From the NCBI GenBank assembly GCA_937896505.1, contig CALBNP010000219.1:1-24256 (forward strand): a stretch of DNA of 24,256 bases, written 5' to 3'. The DNA comes from an uncultured Bacteroidales bacterium (GTDB taxonomy: Bacteria; Bacteroidota; Bacteroidia; Bacteroidales; F082). The notes under the pieces were generated by a model. That model was not told where the DNA came from. It did no database searches and worked only from the letters and a program-made list of their open reading frames with translations. Of the stretch, positions 15,801 through 22,345 are shown piece after piece. Position numbers and translations under genes: made by a program. Positions within the stretch are counted from its first letter, which is position 1; every line of letters starts with the position of its first letter.

Positions 15801-16183
15801 TTGACGAAGAAAACAAGGCTGCTTTCAAGAAGTTCATCGAAAGCGACAAGTACCTGAGCACTCACCGTGGCCAATACGAACAGCGCAATGCTATCATTAC
15901 TCCTTGGCTCAACCGCATCAACTTCCACATCGCTCAAGACTTCAACTTCAAGGTTGCTGGCAAGACCAACACCATCGAAGTCGCTGCTGACATCAAGAAC
16001 ATCGGCAACCTCCTCTACAACAAGTGGGGTTCATACAAAGTGCTGAGCAACAACGTCGTCCTCGACTATGCTACCGATGCTGAAGGCAATGGCACCTACA
16101 CCTTCACCGAACCTACCTGGAAGGACTATGCTAACACCGCTTCAACTTGGTCAGCTGTTTTGAGCTTGCGCTACAAGTTCTAA
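12881..16183 (+). CDS. TonB-dependent outer-membrane receptor, Oar-like
   Basis: A 1100-residue outer-membrane transporter. A signal peptide (MKKLLTFFVAMIASISLMAQ, about 1-20) is followed by a carboxypeptidase-regulatory-like beta-sandwich ('SISGKVTDGNKVALAGATIV' to 'ILNFKMQEEA', about 24-115). A plug domain follows (about 125-255, with 'LNDVLALTPQA', 'YVTVDGAAFNNAFGIG' and 'GGAINAVTKSGTNEWHASVY'). The rest is a large beta-barrel rich in aromatic/Asn/Gly strands, ending 'WSAVLSLRYKF' with the C-terminal Phe needed for barrel assembly. This layout matches Oar-like receptors rather than SusC, and no SusD gene follows. Codon use is strongly skewed to GCT, GGT, CGT, AAC and TAC, unlike neighbouring genes, suggesting very high expression. 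The ATG at 12881 gives a clean signal peptide and was preferred to one at 12830. It is a monocistronic unit ended by a strong terminator. The ligand is unknown; peptide or protein import is a family-level guess. Confidence 0.93.
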   Translation: MKKLLTFFVAMIASISLMAQVTSSSISGKVTDGNKVALAGATIVATHTPSGSQYFSVADANGAYRLLNIRPGGPYKIEVRMVGFQTTIQEGISATLGETKILNFKMQEEAIGLGEVTIAGEAIPSGMDSDRAGATTAVTSEQIANLPTVSRNLNDVLALTPQAASNTSGMAIGGGNYRQSYVTVDGAAFNNAFGIGQNLPSGGSPISLDALEQMTINVTPFDVRQSGFTGGAINAVTKSGTNEWHASVYDYFQNNNLKGYYVNDNALTNTYSLNNTTGFTVGGPIVKNKLFFFVNAEYTADNLPGSNSVARIDENQAFGEDVNENRPTVQMMDEIQGFLKDKFNGYNPGRYQGYSLSTPDYKVLARLDWNINDNNKLNIRFSNTHSAYSNPPSSSMSPLGATNTNFTYGGVNYSFNRYSEGRQSAYSLPFESARYLQEQNFMSAAAELNTRVMSGRGNNMVRLAWSHQYEPRSFQGNMFPTVDILSNEGCAEGRTAMYTSFGPDPFTYGNLRDVQTAIATDEFSWATGIHNFTAGLQYEWNRTQNGFMQGGAGWYIYNSWDDFKNDNLPALYMITHGNNNDLKQTFPSFDYAQGSVYFQDEMSLSEYFKLAAGLRLEMPYLSNPNNNLNKDFAAVAAANPESSFAGLSTADLPKLRVSVSPRIGFNWDILHNRNLILRGGSGLFTGRIPFVWMVSAMGNANVLQNQYIANSSTGLPTIHFHQNIADQLAEVYGGQFEAKDLSAPTAATIISKDLKMPSAWKSSLGLDAKLPGGIKATVEGIFSYNYNEVYASQLGYKKAGEVVLDGEHQARQLWESEGIKNSDGAKMTGYYLHNESKLHGYYYSVNAQLSKNFSNGLGLMAAYAHSDAKSLSDGSGDQISEFVNTYNVNGNNAPELGYSNYVAPNRVIANVNYTFSQDKLGTNVGLFYEGFNIGYFSGYSYSRVSYVMNNVSGTSAYQLLYIPTNEDLNNMNFIDEENKAAFKKFIESDKYLSTHRGQYEQRNAIITPWLNRINFHIAQDFNFKVAGKTNTIEVAADIKNIGNLLYNKWGSYKVLSNNVVLDYATDAEGNGTYTFTEPTWKDYANTASTWSAVLSLRYKF

Positions 16184-16203
16184 TAACCGATAAGTTATTC
16201 ATC

Positions 16204-16235
16204 AAAAAAGCACCTCGTTTGAGGTGCTTTTTTTT
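16204..16235. terminator. Intrinsic terminator, bidirectional
   Basis: A perfect stem, AAAAAAGCACCTC (16204-16216) with GAGGTGCTTTTTT (16221-16233) around the loop GTTT, continues into T8 (16228-16235). The A6 on the left gives a T6 run on the other strand, so it can serve both the receptor gene and the convergent glycoside hydrolase gene. Confidence 0.9.
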
Positions 16236-16237
16236 GT

Positions 16238-18232
16238 TTATTCCGACCAAGGAAACATCGCCAACCGATATGGAGCAAAGCCCATCGGAATGAGATTCAG
16301 CTCCACATCGTGTTGCTTTATCTTTGGTGCGACCACAGGCAGTTTCGGGTCGCCCTTGTCGGGTTCCCAATCAATCAGGTCTGCTTTCACCTTAATATAT
16401 ATAGGTGCCGCATCCATGCCCCAACGGAAATATACAGGCAAGTCCTTGAAGCTCACCTCCGCCTCGTCGAGCGAATGTGCATTCAAGGCATAACGAAACT
16501 CATGCCAGCGTTCCTCGTTGAGTTCATAATAGTTGCCTTCCTTGGCTTGCAGGTTGAGGGCAAACACCAAAGGACCGTAGGTCACAAGACCATATTTCCC
16601 GCCATCCACAAAACCACTGTATTCATACGCTGCGCTGGCAGGCTCCATGATGCCCCAATAAGGCTGCGTGCCGTTGAAGTCGGCAAACTGTTCCGTTTCC
16701 TTTACCAAGGTCGGATGCATCTTCAGGCGGAGTTCCACGACATCGCCTTGCTGCCATTCCCTTTCGATGTGGAAGAAGCCATCGCGCGGAGCCAAACGCA
16801 TCCTGGTGCCATTGATGGCAATCTCATATTGTTCGCACCAATCGGGCATACGCAACTTCAGGATTTCACCATCAGGCATGGCATTGACATGAAACACAAC
16901 GCTTTCGCCAAAAGGATAGTTCGTTTCCATCTGTATGTCATAGCGACCATCCTTTGTCTTCAGTAGGGCGGGACCGTAGCCAAGCACCATCAACCCATTT
17001 TGCTGGTTATGCATGAACATATTAATAATGTAGTTAGGCAAGGCGCGATTGATATTGGCAGAGCAGCAGGTCGGGTCGTGAATCACCTTATAATATTGTC
17101 CGTCATCGCGAATCTTGAGATGCACGCCCGGAATGCGGTTCATGGCGGTTGTATAGACACTCAAGTCGAAATAAGCACTCACCGAAGAGGCCAAGGCGTT
17201 GAACACATCACGCTCGATGCGGTCGCCATAGCGGCTGTCGCCCGTGGCACGTGCCATCCAGATATTCGACCAGAGGAAATCTGACACATCGCAAGCCTCG
17301 GCAGCCTCGAAGGCACCGATGCCGTGGAAAAACTCGTTGGACGAATTGGCACCATGAGGCAACATAAAGTGCTGCTGCACAAACTCGTAGGCATTGACCG
17401 ATGCTGCAAGATAATCGGGGTTGGCATTCCATGTGTAAGCGGCAGCGCAGAGTTTGGCGCTCTCGTTGAAGGTGACGCCATGGCAGATGGCCGAGCGCAT
17501 GAAGTCGTTGTCATAGACCCACGACTGCAGATAGCCACTCTCAAAGTTCCTGAATACCTTCATGGCGCGGTCGGCATACTGTTTCTTTCCCGTCAGGCGG
17601 CTAAGCTCAAGCATGTTCTCCAAGCCAACGATTTTGCGCATATTATCCAATTCAACACCGCTCAAAGGATATTTTTCCTTCTCACGGTCGAAAATCGGGA
17701 ACTCGTCATACACATTCTCAAGCACCGCGAGCACCCTTTCGTCGCCCGTGGCCGAATAGTAAGCCAAGGCAGCGCGGCCAAACACCGCTTCGCTCCAATA
17801 CATGCCATAATCGCCTTCCGTAGAGCCCCATTTCTCGACATAGTCCTTGTTGTTCGACATGATGTAGCCATTCGGCTTTTGGCGCGCCACCACCGCTTCC
17901 ATGATGCGGCGCGAACGATTCATCAGCAAGGTGTCGTCCATGATGAAGCCCAGTCGGGTGACGCCGTCGGCATAATAGCCCGTCTGCTCATAATGCCACC
18001 AGCCAGGTTCATCGGCACTCTCCCAGCCCTTCACGAACTCGGTGAAGTCGTCACCTAAGTTCTTGGTCAGGCCGCGAGCCGCCATGCCACACCAGTCGTG
18101 GAGCCATCCTTCGGGTTTCACCTCGCCAACGGCAAAAGGCACATACGATTCTTTCACATTCTGCGCATTCGATGGGTTGACGAACAAAGCCGACAACACA
18201 ATGGCAATCAATAAGTTTCGTTTCACTTTCAT
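16238..18232 (-). CDS. Secreted GH127/DUF1680-family glycoside hydrolase (putative beta-L-arabinofuranosidase)
   Basis: A 664-residue exported enzyme. The signal peptide (MKVKRNLLIAIVLSALFVNPSNA) is cleaved near residue 23 before Q. The body is the (alpha/alpha)6 barrel and beta-sandwich plan of DUF1680. The zinc-cysteine active site of GH127 appears to be preserved: 'EACDVSDFLW' gives Glu 312 and Cys 314, and 'DPTCCSANINRALPN' gives Cys 389 and Cys 390, one of which would be the nucleophile. Between them lies 'GDSRYGDRIERDVFNAL', a characteristic helix. Known members remove beta-L-arabinofuranose from plant glycans or hydroxyproline-linked sugars; related families (GH146 and others) share the site, so specificity is inferred. 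It is a single gene, convergent with the receptor, with no SusC/D or other carbohydrate enzyme next to it, so not part of an evident polysaccharide utilisation locus. Confidence 0.85.
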   Translation of the reverse strand: MKVKRNLLIAIVLSALFVNPSNAQNVKESYVPFAVGEVKPEGWLHDWCGMAARGLTKNLGDDFTEFVKGWESADEPGWWHYEQTGYYADGVTRLGFIMDDTLLMNRSRRIMEAVVARQKPNGYIMSNNKDYVEKWGSTEGDYGMYWSEAVFGRAALAYYSATGDERVLAVLENVYDEFPIFDREKEKYPLSGVELDNMRKIVGLENMLELSRLTGKKQYADRAMKVFRNFESGYLQSWVYDNDFMRSAICHGVTFNESAKLCAAAYTWNANPDYLAASVNAYEFVQQHFMLPHGANSSNEFFHGIGAFEAAEACDVSDFLWSNIWMARATGDSRYGDRIERDVFNALASSVSAYFDLSVYTTAMNRIPGVHLKIRDDGQYYKVIHDPTCCSANINRALPNYIINMFMHNQQNGLMVLGYGPALLKTKDGRYDIQMETNYPFGESVVFHVNAMPDGEILKLRMPDWCEQYEIAINGTRMRLAPRDGFFHIEREWQQGDVVELRLKMHPTLVKETEQFADFNGTQPYWGIMEPASAAYEYSGFVDGGKYGLVTYGPLVFALNLQAKEGNYYELNEERWHEFRYALNAHSLDEAEVSFKDLPVYFRWGMDAAPIYIKVKADLIDWEPDKGDPKLPVVAPKIKQHDVELNLIPMGFAPYRLAMFPWSE

Positions 18233-18256
18233 ATTATTTTCACCAATTTAGATGCG

Positions 18257-18264
18257 CAAAATTA
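18257..18264 (-). promoter_or_regulatory. -7 promoter element for the GH127-type gene
   Basis: On the minus strand the octamer is TAATTTTG, matching TAnnTTTG, 24 nt before the start codon at 18232. The opposing TPR-gene box begins 9 bp away. Confidence 0.6.
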
Positions 18265-18273
18265 GGAAAATAG

Positions 18274-18281
18274 TATTTTTG
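18274..18281 (+). promoter_or_regulatory. -7 promoter element for the TPR-PF06695-aroE unit
   Basis: TATTTTTG matches TAnnTTTG and ends 44 nt before the ATG at 18326. It is paired back to back with the GH127 box. Confidence 0.6.
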
Positions 18282-18325
18282 CAAATTGATAAACGATTGA
18301 GAATTTTGGTTTTAGTTAGATAATC

Positions 18326-19771
18326 ATGTTTGAGGAAGACGAAGAATACGAGGAATACGAAGACGAGATGAAGAAGGCCCTGACACGTTTTGAGGACATG
18401 CTGAAGACGGGCGAGACAGATTATTTCGACAGCGAAGAACTGGAATACATCATCGATGAATACATCCAGAAAGGCAACCTGAAGAAATCGCGGCGAGCCA
18501 TCGACTTGGCCATCGCCCAACATCCAGAAAGCAACATGCTGAAAATCAAGGAAGCACGTCAACTTCTTTTGGAGAACCATCCCAAAGATGCGTTTGAACT
18601 GATTCAACATGCCGAGCGCGATGAAGAAGACCCCGACTATTTCCTTACCCTTGGCTCGTGCCTTGCCGCCTTGGGCAAGTCGGAAGAAGCCATCGACAAC
18701 TATCTCACCGCCCTGCCCTATTTCGACGAGGACGAGAAGTTCGACCTATACAATGCCATCGCCTTCGAATACAACAACCTACGGGAATTCGACCTCGCCG
18801 TTGAGTTCTACAAAAAGGCCCTGCCTTTTGCCGACGATGTCGATACCATCTATCACGAAATCAGATGCTGTTTCCTCAGCGCGCAACGCAAGGACGACGC
18901 CCTCGCATTTTTCCAAGGCCTCGTCGACGAAAACCCGCACAACAGCAAGGCTTGGTCGAACATCGGCGACATCTACCGCATGAGTTTCCAATACGAAGAG
19001 TCCATCGATCCCTACGAGTTCGCCCTCTCCATCGACCCCGAAGACCTCTGGGCCAATATGCACCTTTCCGACATCTACTACGACCTAGGCCGTTACCAAG
19101 AAGCCGTCGATACACTCAACGAAGCCTTGCGCCATGGCGTGGAGACCTCAATGATACGCGCCTCATTAGGCGACTGCCACTACAGGCTTAACGACATCGA
19201 GAGTGCCGCCGAAAACTTCCAGAAAGCCATTGACATCAACCCCATACAAGGAGCTGGATATGCTGGCATGGGCTACATCTTCAGCGATAAAGGCGACAGC
19301 AAGAAAGCCATCAAATACTTCAAGAAAGCCTACGAACTCGAGCCTTGGGAAATCGATTACCTCTATTCCATAGCTGCCGACTACCGCAAGCTCAACGACT
19401 TCGAGCACGCCATGGAATATCTGAAAAAAATCGAAGAGCTTTCGCCATCCGATCCCGACTCCTATTTCTATATGGCCGACCTCTACGGCGAGCAAGACAA
19501 GGTTGACGAAGCCATCGAGACCATTCAATACGGACTGGACAAGACCAACAACGCGCCATCGCTGCTTTACCTGTTGGCTTACGCCTATTTCCTGAAAGGT
19601 GAACACCAGCAAGGCCTCTGCGTCCTCGACCAAGCCCTCACCGCCGACTTCGAAGGCTACAAGGAATTCATAGAATACGACAAGGAATTGCTCGGCAACG
19701 ATGTCGATATCATCGATATGATTGCACAACACAAGGCGCAGCACGACAATCCTACAGACCCTAATACCTAG
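18326..19771 (+). CDS. Tetratricopeptide repeat protein
   Basis: A 481-residue cytoplasmic TPR protein with no signal peptide or membrane segment. It begins with a highly acidic run (MFEEDEEYEEYEDEM) and has roughly ten TPR helix pairs across most of the length. Clear units include 'GKSEEAIDNYLTALPYF', 'REFDLAVEFYKKALPF', 'FQYEESIDPYEFALSIDPED', 'GRYQEAVDTLNEALRHG', 'NDIESAAENFQKAIDINP' and 'GDSKKAIKYFKKAYELEP'. Such arrays act as protein-binding scaffolds; no enzymatic domain is present. It lies 4 bp before the PF06695 gene and in the same unit as aroE; whether this co-transcription reflects a shared function is unclear. No partner can be named from the sequence. Confidence 0.9.
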   Translation: MFEEDEEYEEYEDEMKKALTRFEDMLKTGETDYFDSEELEYIIDEYIQKGNLKKSRRAIDLAIAQHPESNMLKIKEARQLLLENHPKDAFELIQHAERDEEDPDYFLTLGSCLAALGKSEEAIDNYLTALPYFDEDEKFDLYNAIAFEYNNLREFDLAVEFYKKALPFADDVDTIYHEIRCCFLSAQRKDDALAFFQGLVDENPHNSKAWSNIGDIYRMSFQYEESIDPYEFALSIDPEDLWANMHLSDIYYDLGRYQEAVDTLNEALRHGVETSMIRASLGDCHYRLNDIESAAENFQKAIDINPIQGAGYAGMGYIFSDKGDSKKAIKYFKKAYELEPWEIDYLYSIAADYRKLNDFEHAMEYLKKIEELSPSDPDSYFYMADLYGEQDKVDEAIETIQYGLDKTNNAPSLLYLLAYAYFLKGEHQQGLCVLDQALTADFEGYKEFIEYDKELLGNDVDIIDMIAQHKAQHDNPTDPNT

Positions 19772-19775
19772 AACA

Positions 19776-20255
19776 ATGAGAATTAAAGACTACCTATACA
19801 TCTTCCTGATTTCGATGGTGCCCATCGTCGAACTGCGCGGTGCCATCCCCGTAGCCGTCGCCATGGGACTTCCCACCCTCCCCACCTTCATCACTTGCAT
19901 CATCGGCAACATGCTGCCCGTGCCTTTCATTTTCTTCTTCGCTCGCAAGATATTGGAATGGGGCAAGGACAAGAAAGTCATCGGCAAGTTCTTCACATGG
20001 TGCTTGCAAAAAGGCGAGAAAGGCGGTGCCAAGCTCACCCAAAAGGCAGGGCGCGGCGTTTATTGGGCACTGTTCCTCTTCGTTGGCATTCCGTTACCAG
20101 GTACTGGCGCTTGGACTGGCACCTTAGCCGCCAGCTTCCTTGACTTGGACTTCAAGAAAAGCGTTCTGTCAGTCATCGGCGGCGTGCTTTTGGCTGGAGT
20201 CATCATGTTCTTAGCCTCCTACGGCGTTGCCGGTGGAATCAACCTCTTCAAATAA
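19776..20255 (+). CDS. PF06695 (COG2426) small integral membrane protein, 'small multidrug export' family
   Basis: A 159-residue integral membrane protein. It starts 'MRIKDYLYIFLISMVPIVELRGAIPVAVAMG', which contains the family's hallmark 'PxxELRGAIP' re-entrant segment. Further hydrophobic stretches are at about 34-56 and 94-113, with a C-terminal helix near 130-153. A positively charged loop (about 60-90) and a second Pro-rich hairpin 'FVGIPLPGTGAWTGTLAAS' (about 106-124) are also typical. The name 'multidrug export' is a database label with little experimental support, so transport substrate is unknown. The start at 19776 was chosen over an upstream in-frame ATG inside the TPR gene. Only 4 bp separate it from the TPR stop and 4 bp from aroE, implying one operon. 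Confidence 0.88.
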   Translation: MRIKDYLYIFLISMVPIVELRGAIPVAVAMGLPTLPTFITCIIGNMLPVPFIFFFARKILEWGKDKKVIGKFFTWCLQKGEKGGAKLTQKAGRGVYWALFLFVGIPLPGTGAWTGTLAASFLDLDFKKSVLSVIGGVLLAGVIMFLASYGVAGGINLFK

Positions 20256-20259
20256 CACC

Positions 20260-20985
20260 ATGAAACTTTACGGACTCATCGGCCATCCGCTGAAACACTC
20301 CTTCTCAGCACAGATGTTCAACAGCAAGTTCCAGTACGAGCAACTCGACTGCCGCTATCGCAACTTCGACCTGAAAAGCATCGAAGAACTGAAGCCTCTC
20401 ATCGAGAGTCTCCCCGAACTCTGCGGATTCAACGTCACCATCCCCTACAAGGAAGCCATCATCCCATTGTTGGACGAAATCGACCCTTTGGCAAAGGAAA
20501 TCGGTGCCGTCAACACGGTGAAAATCAGCGAAGGAAGACTCTTGGGATACAACACAGACGCTTACGGTTTCGAGAAACTCTTGGAGAAAGCGTTGAAAGA
20601 GAGAAGCATCGAACACGCCTTGGTGTTAGGCTCGGGTGGAGCCTCGAAAGCCGTCCAATATGTGCTGCGACAGAAACAGATACCTTTCTCGGTCGTCAGC
20701 AGGAGTGCCGACAAAGGCGACTACACCTACGACACGCTCACCGATGAGGTGCTGCGCCAGAGTCACCTCATCATCAACGCAACGCCCGTGGGCATGTTTC
20801 CTCACGACGATTTCCCCGAAATCCACTACCCCGTCCTCGGCAAGCAGCACATCCTCATCGACCTCATCTATAACCCCAAAGAGACCGCTTTCATGATCTT
20901 GGGCAAGGACTGGCACGCCAAAGCCTACAACGGAATGACCATGCTCGAAGAACAAGCCAAGCGTTCTTGGGAGATATTCAGATAA
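20260..20985 (+). CDS. aroE: Shikimate dehydrogenase AroE
   Basis: A 241-residue enzyme that reduces 3-dehydroshikimate to shikimate with NADPH in aromatic amino acid biosynthesis. It shows the substrate-binding 'GHPLKHSFSAQMFN' (Ser 14 and Ser 16 region), the catalytic 'FNVTIPYKEAI' (Lys 64), 'GAVNTV', 'GYNTDAYGF' (Asp 100), the NADP-binding 'VLGSGGASKAVQYVL' and 'INATPVGM'. The C-terminal 'YNGMTMLEEQAKRSWEIF' completes the family pattern. The length is on the short side of normal. The start was moved to the ATG at 20260, just past the previous stop, as the conserved 'LYGLIGHP' begins there. It is the last gene of the TPR-PF06695-aroE unit. Confidence 0.96.
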   Translation: MKLYGLIGHPLKHSFSAQMFNSKFQYEQLDCRYRNFDLKSIEELKPLIESLPELCGFNVTIPYKEAIIPLLDEIDPLAKEIGAVNTVKISEGRLLGYNTDAYGFEKLLEKALKERSIEHALVLGSGGASKAVQYVLRQKQIPFSVVSRSADKGDYTYDTLTDEVLRQSHLIINATPVGMFPHDDFPEIHYPVLGKQHILIDLIYNPKETAFMILGKDWHAKAYNGMTMLEEQAKRSWEIFR

Positions 20986-20989
20986 CTTA

Positions 20990-21153
20990 TATTTTTGCAT
21001 AAATTCAATATGTTTTTATGCAATTCATACAATCAAAATATAACTTTTGCATAGATTTTAGTAATATTTTATGTAAATAATATAATTCAAACATAATATT
21101 TGCATAAAATTTATCGAAATTTATGCAATTATAAAACAATATTCGTATTTTTG
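20990..21153 (+). repeat. AT-rich array with about 52-bp periodic TTTTGC/TTATGCAA motifs
   Basis: The gap between aroE and the DUF4143 gene has TTTTGC-type motifs whose G falls at 20997, 21049, 21102 and 21153 (steps 52, 53 and 51), close to five helical turns. The first three are TTTGCATA. About 23-24 bp after each of these lies an inverted partner: ATGCAA at 21018-21023, ATGTAA (one change) at 21071-21076 and ATGCAA at 21123-21128. The third unit holds a perfect 9-bp pair, TTGCATAAA (21100-21108) and TTTATGCAA (21120-21128). The first and last motifs are also -7 boxes. It looks like three degenerate tandem units plus a promoter. Confidence 0.75.
21146..21153 (+). promoter_or_regulatory. -7 promoter element for the DUF4143 ATPase gene
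   Basis: TATTTTTG matches TAnnTTTG and ends 17 nt before the ATG at 21171. It lies on the same 51-53 bp phase as the upstream repeats. Confidence 0.6.
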
Positions 21154-21170
21154 CGCCAAATTTCAGAAAC

Positions 21171-22328
21171 ATGATAGAGCGCAACATTATCGACAAGATC
21201 CAGTATTTGCTGACAAAATACCCTGTCGTGACCATCACTGGCACACGGCAATGCGGCAAATCGACTTTACTGAGAAACAGTTTCCCTACGATGCGATATG
21301 TATCACTGGAAGATCCCGACCTTCGCGAGTTTGCCATAGATGATGCACGCGGTTTTCTCAACAACTTCGGCACGCCTCTCATCATTGACGAAGCCCAATA
21401 CGCCCCAAAACTATTCTCATACATCCAGACCCGCATCGATTCTGAGGGCCAGACAGGCATGTATATCCTTTCGGGTTCGCACAACTTCTTGCTAATGGAG
21501 AGCATCTCACAAAGTTTGGCAGGAAGAACTGCCATATTGAAAATGGCACCATTTTCCATTTCCGAACTCACCCATGCCAACCTGCTTCCCGAACTCAACG
21601 AATGGCTTTTCACAGGCGGTTTCCCACGCATCTACGACAAGCAAATCAATCCTGTTGACTTCTTCCCGAGTTATTTCCAGACCTACATCGAGCGCGATGT
21701 CAGACTGCTGCGCAACATCAACGACCTTTCGCATTTCGTACGTTTCGTCAAGCTATGCGCCGCAAGAATCGGGCAACTGCTCAACATCAATGCCTTGGCC
21801 AACGAGTGCGAAGTCTCGGTTCAAACCATCAACTCATGGCTATCCGTCTTGGAAACCAGCTACGTCATTTATCTATTAAAACCCTACCACAACAACTTCA
21901 ACAAACGCTTGGTGAAATCACCCAAGTTGTATTTCTGCGACACTGGATTGGCTGCCTCATTGTTAGGTATGGAAAATGCCAGACAAATGGATACCCACTA
22001 TCTGAGAGGCGAACTATTTGAGAACATGGTCATTATGGAGTTCATAAAACAAGAGTACGCACAAGGTAGAGAGCCAAATATCTCATTTTGGCGCGACAGC
22101 AATCAGAACGAAATCGACCTCTTGATTGAGCGAGGTCTCGACCTGCAAGCCTACGAAATCAAATCGAGTGCCACGATGAAAACCGACTATTTCAAAGGGC
22201 TAAACAAATTCGCGGCGTTGACCCAACTGCCCAAAGAGTCGCTACATGTCGTTTACGGCGGCGATGTCAATTACCTGACCTCGTTTGGCGACCTCATTTC
22301 ATGGAAAAACATAGGACCAAGCAAATAA
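21171..22328 (+). CDS. AAA family ATPase with DUF4143 nuclease-like C-terminal domain
   Basis: A 385-residue protein of a paralogous family that is widespread in Bacteroidota and other bacteria and archaea, with no settled function. The N-terminal AAA domain has Walker A GTRQCGKST (24-32), Walker B PLIIDEAQ (69-76) and a sensor-like 'YILSGSHNF' (about 98-106). A winged-helix-like region follows ('LNINALANECEVSVQTINSWLSVLETSYVIYLL', about 204-236). The DUF4143 part ends with a PD-(D/E)xK-like pattern, 'FWRDSNQNEIDLLIE' (Asp 316) and 'AYEIKSS' (Glu 329, Lys 331), so a restriction-endonuclease fold is likely there. The start agrees with family N-termini. It lies after the periodic repeat array and just ahead of the rRNA methyltransferase gene, with 17 bp between them. 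Confidence 0.93.
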   Translation: MIERNIIDKIQYLLTKYPVVTITGTRQCGKSTLLRNSFPTMRYVSLEDPDLREFAIDDARGFLNNFGTPLIIDEAQYAPKLFSYIQTRIDSEGQTGMYILSGSHNFLLMESISQSLAGRTAILKMAPFSISELTHANLLPELNEWLFTGGFPRIYDKQINPVDFFPSYFQTYIERDVRLLRNINDLSHFVRFVKLCAARIGQLLNINALANECEVSVQTINSWLSVLETSYVIYLLKPYHNNFNKRLVKSPKLYFCDTGLAASLLGMENARQMDTHYLRGELFENMVIMEFIKQEYAQGREPNISFWRDSNQNEIDLLIERGLDLQAYEIKSSATMKTDYFKGLNKFAALTQLPKESLHVVYGGDVNYLTSFGDLISWKNIGPSK

Positions 22329-22333
22329 TTTCA

Positions 22334-22341
22334 TACTTTTG
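22334..22341 (+). promoter_or_regulatory. -7 promoter element for the rRNA methyltransferase gene
   Basis: TACTTTTG matches TAnnTTTG and ends 4 nt before the ATG at 22346, so transcription would start at or within a few bases of the start codon. It begins 5 bp after the DUF4143 stop. Confidence 0.55.
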
Positions 22342-22345
22342 CGCC

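Noticed and set aside
12881..16183. SusC of a SusCD polysaccharide-uptake pair
   Set aside because: No SusD-like lipoprotein gene follows; a terminator and a convergent gene come directly after, and the layout fits Oar-like receptors better.
17324..18058. A 244-codon plus-strand frame opposite the GH127-type gene
   Set aside because: It is a shadow of conserved coding sequence, with no family likeness and no start context.
18248..18610. A 120-codon minus-strand frame spanning the TPR gene start and promoter
   Set aside because: It is the mirror of the acidic TPR N-terminus and runs across both -7 boxes; no domain or start signal supports it.
20990..21153. CRISPR array or replication-origin iterons in the periodic repeats
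   Set aside because: The units are degenerate, AT-rich, palindromic and few, without identical repeats and variable spacers, and no cas or rep gene is near.
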